Positions 1-5,079 of a stretch of DNA of 18,749 nt are shown here, piece after piece; the first letter of the stretch is position 1; every line of letters starts with the position of its first letter. Origin of the DNA: SpSt-398 sp033762195 (GTDB lineage Bacteria; Bacteroidota; Bacteroidia; Chitinophagales; Chitinophagaceae); contig JANRLV010000063.1 of the NCBI GenBank assembly GCA_033762195.1, positions 1 through 18,749 on the forward strand, read 5' to 3'. The position numbers and the translations under genes were made by a program. Below the pieces are notes generated by a model. It saw only the letters and a list, made by a program, of their open reading frames with translations. It ran no database searches and was not told where the DNA came from.

Positions 1-37
1 TCACGCCTCACGCCTCACGAAACTCACGCCTCAATTC
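1..37. repeat. Heptad repeat TCACGCC with TCACGAAAC interrupter (left copy)
   Basis: The window opens inside a tandem array: TCACGCC, TCACGCC, TCACGAAAC, TCACGCC, TCAATTC. The array at 18386-18422 read on the opposite strand has the same register and the same 9-base interrupter. The array lies immediately upstream of the sigma factor gene and may extend beyond the left edge. Its function is unknown. Confidence 0.85.
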
Positions 38-58
38 AAAAATTACTATCTTAGTAAC

Positions 59-631
59 GTGACCTTCCTTACCTCCTCCCATACCACCACCGAGTCCGAT
101 GCGGAATTGGTTTTACAATTCAAGCGGGAGGGTGATTTGAAAATCCTGGGTAAATTATACGAACGCTACCTCGATCTGGTTTATGGGGTGTGTTTGAAAT
201 ACTTAAAAGACCCTGAATCAGCCAAAGATGCGGTGATGCAGCTATTTGAGGAGCTCCCGGCTAAGGTCAAAAAACATGAGGTAGCCAATTTCAGGGGCTG
301 GTTATACCAGGTGGCCCGCAACCAGTGTCTCATGGCCTTACGAAGCCCCAAAAACCTGAAAATCATTGATCTGGACCCTTCTCTTATGCAAAATTCGGAA
401 AACGGGCATCTGAATGGTGTAATGGAAAAAGAAGCCGACCTGATGAAAATGGAAGATTGCCTGGAAACCCTGCCACCCGACCAGCAGCAAATGATCCGTC
501 TTTTTTACCTCGAAGGGAAATGCTATAACGAGATCGTTGGCCTGACCGGAATCGAATGGAACAGGGTGCGCAGCCATATTCAAAATGGAAGAAGGAATTT
601 GAAGAGTTGTATGGAGAGCCAAAGCTTTTAG
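59..631 (+). CDS. ECF-type RNA polymerase sigma-70 family factor
   Basis: This 190-residue protein is the size of extracytoplasmic-function sigma factors, which direct RNA polymerase to a small regulon. Region 2 lies at about residues 30-95 (LYERYLDLVYGVCLKYLKD, then FRGWLYQVARNQCL, the usual helix ending in the -10 recognition part). A linker with acidic stretches follows, and region 4 is at about 133-186 (LPPDQQQMIRLFYLEGKCYNEI, then a helix-turn-helix). The start is GTG at 59. The frame stays open upstream to the window edge, but that extension would translate the heptad repeat, so GTG is preferred. The next plus-strand gene, 158 bases downstream, encodes a membrane protein with an anti-sigma-like N-terminus, which suggests a sigma/anti-sigma pair. 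The family assignment is firm; the regulon is unknown. Confidence 0.9.
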   Translation: MTFLTSSHTTTESDAELVLQFKREGDLKILGKLYERYLDLVYGVCLKYLKDPESAKDAVMQLFEELPAKVKKHEVANFRGWLYQVARNQCLMALRSPKNLKIIDLDPSLMQNSENGHLNGVMEKEADLMKMEDCLETLPPDQQQMIRLFYLEGKCYNEIVGLTGIEWNRVRSHIQNGRRNLKSCMESQSF

Positions 632-777
632 CTATTAGCGGTTAGCTATTGGCTTTGAAGAGAATGAAATAAGGAATAAGAAATATAAAATAAAGAATAA
701 AAAAGTTTAAAGATAAAAGGCTAAAAGCTAACAGCTAACAACTAAAAGCTAATAGCTAACAGCTTCTGGCCAGAAGC
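624..777. repeat. GCTAAYA heptad arrays in inverted orientation plus a 16-bp palindrome
   Basis: The gap between the sigma factor and its downstream gene contains two arrays of the same 7-base unit. About 627-650 carries the reverse-complement form (TTAGCTATTAGC, then GGTTAGCTATTGGC). Positions 720-761 carry six forward heptads in register: GCTAAAA, GCTAACA, GCTAACA, ACTAAAA, GCTAATA, GCTAACA. They flank an A-rich stretch (651-719). Directly after the last heptad is a perfect 16-base palindrome, GCTTCTGGCCAGAAGC, at 762-777, ending 12 bases before the downstream GTG start. The inverted arrays could fold into a long stem in the transcript. The role is unknown. Confidence 0.85.
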
Positions 778-789
778 GTCTTCAAAGCA

Positions 790-2103
790 GTGAAATACAC
801 ACAGAACGATATCGAAAAATACTGGAAAGGCCAGCTTAGTCCGGAGGAAATGAATGCGCTGGAAAAAGCAGCGTTGGATGATCCCTTCCTGGCTGATGCC
901 ATGGACGGTTACCAGCATGCTGTATCGCCTGCGATGGAGTTGGGGGAATTGCGTAAACACCTTGCTGATAGAGTCAGCGGCACTCCTTCCCTTCCGCAAA
1001 TTCACCCGGCCAAAACCTATTGGTGGAAGGTGGCGGCATCCATCGTAGTGGTAGGTGGACTGGGTTATTTGGCCTATCAGTTTATTCCGGGCCAAAAAAA
1101 TGAAGCCGTAGCCGTCGAAGAGAAAATCACTGTCAATCCCTCCCCTGCACAAATACCGGATACTGCAGTAGATGCAATCGTTGAATCAAAGCAAAAAACG
1201 GTCACCAACAAAAAAGAAACAGAGGACCTCGGGAATATTGCCACCCCGCTGAATTCCGATACCGCCAAGAATAAGTCCCTTTCAGAGTACAAGGAACAAA
1301 AACGCGAGGATGCAGAAATAGCCTCTGCAGCAGGAGAAACCAGATCGGCACCTGCAAAGACCGATACGCTGGTTTCAACCCTTTCCAAACCCCGTTCGCA
1401 GGATATCGGAAAACAGGGAAATACCTCCTTACCACCTGCATCAAAGAAAGATGAAGGCTTTATAGGCTACGAGAATACCAGTAAAGGAAAAGTCTCGGAT
1501 AGCAAAGGCAAAAAATCACGAACCATCACCTACCGGGCGCGTGTGGTGGACAACAATAACAATGCAATCGCCTATGCCAATGTATTCAACCTGGGGAATG
1601 AAGCAACCTCTCTGGCTGACAAAGATGGGTACTTCATCATACCCGCAACGGAGGATTCATTGGTTTTACTCAATGTAAGCTCTCAGGGTTTTACATCGCG
1701 GGAGTTCCGGCTCAATCGATTTAACCGCAAGGCGGAGGACCTTGTTCTTTACGAAACACCTGACAACTCCGAGCCTGCTGAAGTAACCGTTTCCGCCGAA
1801 TTGGAAGATCCTGTATTATTGGAAAATGATAAAAAGGGAAGCACTCCTGTCCCCCAAACAGGCTGGTCGCTTTTTAATCAACAGATTGCCAATAACCTCA
1901 CCCGTGACCGGGAATCTTTGTCCCGCGGAGAGGTCATTCTTGCCTTCACTATCAGTAAATCCGGCAAACCCACCAATATCCGGGTGGTTCGCTCCCTGCA
2001 ACCCCCTAATGACCAGGAAGCTGTGCGCTTGTTGCGCCAGGGGCCAGATTGGTCAGGAAACAGCCGCTCCGGGGAGGTCCGGATAATATTCCGGTTCAAA
2101 TAA
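790..2103 (+). CDS. Anti-sigma-like membrane protein with carboxypeptidase-regulatory and TonB-C-like domains
   Basis: This 437-residue protein has three recognisable parts. Residues 1-60 resemble the short cytoplasmic N-terminus of Bacteroidota anti-sigma proteins (YTQNDIEKYWKGQLSPEE, then a helix and FLADAMDGY). A single membrane segment follows at about 78-99 (WWKVAASIVVVGGLGYLAYQ). After a long low-complexity Ser/Thr/Lys-rich linker (about 105-235) comes a carboxypeptidase-regulatory-like beta domain at about 240-305 (ARVVDNNNNAIAYANVFNLG, ADKDGYFIIP). The C-terminus, about 375-437, resembles a TonB C-terminal domain (GEVILAFTISKSGKPTNIRV, DQEAVRLL). The start is GTG at 790; M21 (ATG at 850) is possible but would discard the conserved N-terminus. 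Being downstream of an ECF sigma factor supports a role in holding and releasing it in response to an envelope signal. That role is inferred. Confidence 0.75.
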   Translation: MKYTQNDIEKYWKGQLSPEEMNALEKAALDDPFLADAMDGYQHAVSPAMELGELRKHLADRVSGTPSLPQIHPAKTYWWKVAASIVVVGGLGYLAYQFIPGQKNEAVAVEEKITVNPSPAQIPDTAVDAIVESKQKTVTNKKETEDLGNIATPLNSDTAKNKSLSEYKEQKREDAEIASAAGETRSAPAKTDTLVSTLSKPRSQDIGKQGNTSLPPASKKDEGFIGYENTSKGKVSDSKGKKSRTITYRARVVDNNNNAIAYANVFNLGNEATSLADKDGYFIIPATEDSLVLLNVSSQGFTSREFRLNRFNRKAEDLVLYETPDNSEPAEVTVSAELEDPVLLENDKKGSTPVPQTGWSLFNQQIANNLTRDRESLSRGEVILAFTISKSGKPTNIRVVRSLQPPNDQEAVRLLRQGPDWSGNSRSGEVRIIFRFK

Positions 2104-2110
2104 AGAAAGG

Positions 2111-2118
2111 TATCTTTG
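2111..2118 (+). promoter_or_regulatory. Bacteroidota -7 element TATCTTTG upstream of the DUF2911 gene
   Basis: TATCTTTG matches the Bacteroidota -7 consensus TAnnTTTG exactly and lies 23 bases before the ATG at 2142, just after the stop of the preceding gene. No TTTG/TTG -33 element is visible at the usual 17-23 base spacing. This suggests the DUF2911 gene has its own promoter. Confidence 0.45.
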
Positions 2119-2141
2119 GCTCCTTAAAAAAAATCCTTGTC

Positions 2142-2978
2142 ATGCTTAAAAAATTATGCCTTGCTTTAGGCCTGCTGGTCAGTGTTTACTCTGTTGACGC
2201 ACAGAACCTGAACACCCCCCAACCCAGCCCCACGCAAACAATCAAACAAAATTTCGGTCTCTCTACCATTGAGATCAATTATTCCCGCCCCAGCAAAAAA
2301 GGCAGAGAGGTATTTGGAAACCTGGTACCCTACGATATGGTATGGCGTACCGGTGCAAATGCCGCTACCACCCTCACCTTTGGTGATGAAGTTAAGATCG
2401 GTGAAACCAAAGTGCCTGCGGGTAAATATGGATTGCTGACCATTCCCGGTAAAGACAATTGGACAGTGATCATTTCCAAACAAACCGATGTTACAAGCCC
2501 GGCCGCTTACAAACAGGATATGGATGTAGTTCGGGTAACCGTAAAACCGGAAATGCTTCCTTTCTCCATTGAAACGTTTACGATCAATGTGGATGAGGTG
2601 AAAAGCAATAGCTGTTTAGTAGGTATCCTGTGGGACAATGTTTATGTTGGCCTGCCTGTATCTACCGATATCGATTCCAAGATCATGGCCCAGATCAAAA
2701 GTGCCATGGAGAATGATAACAGACCTTATTTTGCTGCCGCCATGTACTACATGGAAAGCGGAAAGGACCTGAACAAAGCGCTGGAATGGCTTACCAAAGC
2801 GGCTGATCAAAATCCAGGCGCTTTTTGGGTATTGTATCAAAAAGCCAGCTGCCTCGCCAAACTGGGTAAGAAATCGGAAGCCGTTGAAACAGCAAAGAAA
2901 TCAATGGACCTGGCGACAAAAGCACAAAATGGGGATTATGTAAAACTGAATGAAGACCTGATCAAATCCCTTAAATAA
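2142..2978 (+). CDS. Exported DUF2911 domain protein with C-terminal TPR-like repeats
   Basis: The protein is 278 residues from ATG 2142. The reading frame extends back to 2049, but that would overlap the preceding gene and bury the signal peptide, so 2142 is preferred. An N-terminal signal peptide is clear (MLKKLCLALGLLVSVYSVDA, with cleavage likely before QN). The DUF2911 core covers about residues 25-195, with the hallmark stretches IEINYSRPSKKGREVFGNLV, WRTGANAATTLTFG and VPAGKYGLLTIPG. The last 70 residues are helical and TPR-like (ALEWLTKAADQNPGAFWVLY, CLAKLGKKSEAVETAKKSMD). DUF2911 proteins are common in Bacteroidota and their biochemical function is not established. An exported or periplasmic location is inferred from the signal peptide. 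Confidence 0.88.
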   Translation: MLKKLCLALGLLVSVYSVDAQNLNTPQPSPTQTIKQNFGLSTIEINYSRPSKKGREVFGNLVPYDMVWRTGANAATTLTFGDEVKIGETKVPAGKYGLLTIPGKDNWTVIISKQTDVTSPAAYKQDMDVVRVTVKPEMLPFSIETFTINVDEVKSNSCLVGILWDNVYVGLPVSTDIDSKIMAQIKSAMENDNRPYFAAAMYYMESGKDLNKALEWLTKAADQNPGAFWVLYQKASCLAKLGKKSEAVETAKKSMDLATKAQNGDYVKLNEDLIKSLK

Positions 2979-2998
2979 GATTAATAGAATTGATACCG

Positions 2999-3027
2999 AA
3001 ACCGCGGGTTAACCCCGCGGTTTTTTT
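2999..3027 (+). terminator. Rho-independent terminator between convergent genes
   Basis: The stem AAACCGCGGG (2999-3008) pairs with CCCGCGGTTT (3014-3023) around a five-base loop, and a run of seven T follows at 3021-3027. It sits 20 bases after the DUF2911 stop. The opposing symporter gene ends at 3026, inside the T-run, so the hairpin may also serve it, although the T-tract on the minus strand is only three bases. Confidence 0.88.
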
Positions 3028-4726
3028 ATGCTTTGTGTGGAGATAAACGCTGACCCAGCCAACTGAAAAGAATGACCCCAAAGGCACCGATCGGGTTCAA
3101 CCACAGAAACCCAAGTTTGATATATTCCAACTTGATCATCGTAAAAATGAAGAGGATGATCAACTCTGCTCCAATGGCTGACCAGAAAACAATGCTGCCA
3201 TTTCGTACCTTTTTCATAAACAAGGCTACCAGAAACACCCCGAGTATAACTCCATAGAAAAGGGAGCCTAACACATTCACTGCTTCGATCAGGCTATTTC
3301 CCAGGTCATAGGTGAACATGGCAACGATGATACTGAAAACACCCCAACCCAAGGTGTACCATCTGGATAAACGATACTCATTTTCCCCACTGGTCTTGTC
3401 TTTCCATATCCGCTTATGAACATCCACCATGGAACAGGAAGCCAGCGAATTGAGGGCCGCGGCAATGCTACCCCAACTGGCCAGGAAGATTATGGCGATC
3501 AAAAGGCCAACCAGTCCGGCTGGCAGATGATCCACCACAAAGCGGATAAAAACATAGTTGGTATCCTTGGTATCCGCACCCGGCACCGCCTTTTCCATTA
3601 CCGACCGGTATTCTCTTCTGAGGCGGTCCATGTTCTGTTGGGTAATATGCAGGCTGTCGCGAAGCTTGGGCTGCTCTCTTACCTCTGCCTGCAAGGCAGG
3701 CAACGCCTCCATGAGAATAGTATACCTGGCTTCGATATGTCGTAAGGAATCACCGTACTGGGTTTGCTCTGCTTGCTTGGCAAGAGAGGCATTGAAAAAA
3801 ACCGGGGCTTTATTGTATTGATAAAAAGTAAAGACCAATGCACCAACCAGCAGGATCAAAAATTGCATGGGCACTTTAACAATGCCATTCATCAATAACC
3901 CCATCCGGCTTTCCTTGAGGGATCTGGCGGTAAGATAACGACCCACCTGACTCTGGTCTGTGCCAAAATAGGAGAGCGCCAAAAAGAAACCGCCTATGAT
4001 GCCACTAAACAGGTTGTAATTATCACTCCAGTCAAATCCATTCCCTTTTTCAAAACCCGTGGTGATCACATTTAATTTACCGGCGCTCCCACTTACTTCC
4101 AAGGCCTCTTTGAATCCGATACCTTCTGGCAAAAGATGTACGGCCATATAGGCCGCAAGAAATATTCCGGTAAAGATGATGATCAGTTGCAACCGTTGGG
4201 TATAGGCCACGGCCTTGGCGCCTCCACTCACGGTATAGATGATAAGCAATCCGCCCATCAACAGGTTGGTGAGGTATATATTCCAACCCAGCAAAGAAGA
4301 TAGGATCAAAGAAGGGGCAATGACACTGATGCCTGTTGACAGTCCGCGTTGCAATAAAAACAAAAAACTGGTCAGGGTCCTGGTCTTCCCGTCAAACCGG
4401 CCTTCGAGGTATTCATAGGCCGTATACACTTTCAGCCGTCGAAATACCGGCACGAAGAAAAGGGCAATCACCACCATCGCAATAGGCAACCCAAAATAAT
4501 ATTGGAGAAAACGCATCCCGTCTGAGTAGGTTTGACCAGGAGCGGATAAGAAAGTTATGGCACTGGCCTGGGTACCCATTATGCTTAATAACACCAAACC
4601 CCAGGGTAAGCTTCTGTTGGCGAGCAAATACCCATCCAGGTCATGCGTACTCCTTCCTTTCCATAATCCATATCCGATAATGACAAGCAGCGTAACGATG
4701 AGTATGATCCAATCGAGCTGGCTCAT
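3026..4726 (-). CDS. Sodium:solute symporter family (SSS) transporter
   Basis: This 566-residue polytopic membrane protein has about 13 hydrophobic segments in SSS order. Family marks include YGLWKGRSTHDLDGYLLANR near the N-terminus, TQASAITFLSAPG in the first broken helix, YTVSGGAKAVAYTQRLQ at about 164-180, the diagnostic YFGTDQSQVGRYL at about 253-265, and ASWGSIAAALNSLASCS at about 416-432 near the expected Na+-site helix. SSS proteins couple Na+ entry to uptake of sugars, amino acids or organic acids; the substrate here cannot be read from sequence. A hydrophilic, charged, probably helical insert of about 80 residues (310-390) separates two membrane segments. The ATG overlaps the stop of the upstream 41-residue ORF (ATGA), implying translational coupling. 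It is the last gene of a five-gene minus-strand run. Confidence 0.92.
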   Translation of the reverse strand: MSQLDWIILIVTLLVIIGYGLWKGRSTHDLDGYLLANRSLPWGLVLLSIMGTQASAITFLSAPGQTYSDGMRFLQYYFGLPIAMVVIALFFVPVFRRLKVYTAYEYLEGRFDGKTRTLTSFLFLLQRGLSTGISVIAPSLILSSLLGWNIYLTNLLMGGLLIIYTVSGGAKAVAYTQRLQLIIIFTGIFLAAYMAVHLLPEGIGFKEALEVSGSAGKLNVITTGFEKGNGFDWSDNYNLFSGIIGGFFLALSYFGTDQSQVGRYLTARSLKESRMGLLMNGIVKVPMQFLILLVGALVFTFYQYNKAPVFFNASLAKQAEQTQYGDSLRHIEARYTILMEALPALQAEVREQPKLRDSLHITQQNMDRLRREYRSVMEKAVPGADTKDTNYVFIRFVVDHLPAGLVGLLIAIIFLASWGSIAAALNSLASCSMVDVHKRIWKDKTSGENEYRLSRWYTLGWGVFSIIVAMFTYDLGNSLIEAVNVLGSLFYGVILGVFLVALFMKKVRNGSIVFWSAIGAELIILFIFTMIKLEYIKLGFLWLNPIGAFGVILFSWLGQRLSPHKA

Positions 4727-4848
4727 GAGAAGTAGCGGGTAAAATAGGTGAGCAATAATATCTCTGCCACCAGTAAAGCCAGTACCAGCATGTACCAGCC
4801 TTTCCAGCTCTTAAATAAAGGGGCCTTATCGTCTTCTGCTTCATGCAT
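4723..4848 (-). CDS. Small single-pass membrane protein, 41 aa
   Basis: This ORF starts at ATG 4848 and ends at TGA 4723-4725. The protein begins with an acidic segment (MHEAEDDKAPLF), then KSWKGWY, then one hydrophobic helix (MLVLALLVAEILLLTYF) at about residues 20-36, and ends RYFS. Its stop overlaps the symporter ATG in the ATGA arrangement, and its start lies two bases after the stop of the upstream 53-residue ORF. Gap-free packing on the same strand, a sensible membrane topology and no competing gene support it as real. No named family was recognised. A plausible role is an accessory or assembly peptide for the symporter, which is inference. Confidence 0.75.
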   Translation of the reverse strand: MHEAEDDKAPLFKSWKGWYMLVLALLVAEILLLTYFTRYFS

Positions 4849-4850
4849 GG

Positions 4851-5012
4851 CTATCTTCTGCGTAACATGGCGGAGGCCGCCAGTCCAATGCCCAGGCCGA
4901 GCAATAACCCGACATGTAATCGTTTAATTAAAAAACCCAATCCCAACCCGATCAGGATCGTGATCACCAGGGCCATATCGGTACGTGTTCTGCTGGGTGC
5001 TTTTTTTTCCAT
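4851..5012 (-). CDS. Small two-helix membrane protein, 53 aa
   Basis: This ORF starts at ATG 5012 and stops at TAG 4851-4853. A basic N-terminus (MEKKAPSRTRTD) precedes two hydrophobic, Gly-rich segments: MALVITILIGLGLGFLI at about 13-29 and VGLLLGLGIGLAASAML at about 34-50, separated by KRLH. The protein ends in three Arg. It lies 67 bases downstream of the PIG-L gene and two bases upstream of the 41-residue ORF, on the same strand as the symporter. No family was recognised. The basic ends flanking a helical hairpin would place both termini in the cytoplasm by the positive-inside rule. Function unknown; co-transcription with the symporter is likely. Confidence 0.72.
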   Translation of the reverse strand: MEKKAPSRTRTDMALVITILIGLGLGFLIKRLHVGLLLGLGIGLAASAMLRRR

Positions 5013-5040
5013 AGAAATAATAATGTTCCTGTATTTTACT

Positions 5041-5057
5041 AAAAGCTAATAGCTTTT
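5041..5057. repeat. AGCTAATAGCT element in the PIG-L to small-ORF gap
   Basis: AAAAGCTAATAGCTTTT is a 7-bp stem (AAAAGCT/AGCTTTT) around AAT. It shares the GCTAATAGCT core with the heptad arrays at 624-777 and 7629-7642. It lies between the PIG-L stop and the 53-residue ORF, so it would be in the transcript of the cluster if the genes are co-transcribed. Confidence 0.6.
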
Positions 5058-5079
5058 GGTTAATCGTTTTCTATCCAGA

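Noticed and set aside
624..789. Small RNA or coding gene in the sigma/anti-sigma gap
   Set aside because: Only heptad repeats, an A-rich stretch and a palindrome are present; no promoter plus terminator pair and no ORF with protein-like composition.
2049..2141. Upstream extension of the DUF2911 gene
   Set aside because: It would overlap the preceding gene by 55 bases and place 31 residues before a good signal peptide; a -7 promoter element also lies inside it.
4641..4844. Minus-strand ORF of 67 codons overlapping the symporter start
   Set aside because: It is Trp/Tyr/Arg-rich with no domain or membrane pattern, overlaps the symporter by 86 bases, and is out of frame with the better-supported 41-residue ORF at 4723-4848.
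4843..5049. Plus-strand ORF of 68 codons
   Set aside because: It is antisense to the 53-residue membrane ORF, Pro/Asn-rich and featureless. The minus-strand reading has membrane helices and operon packing.
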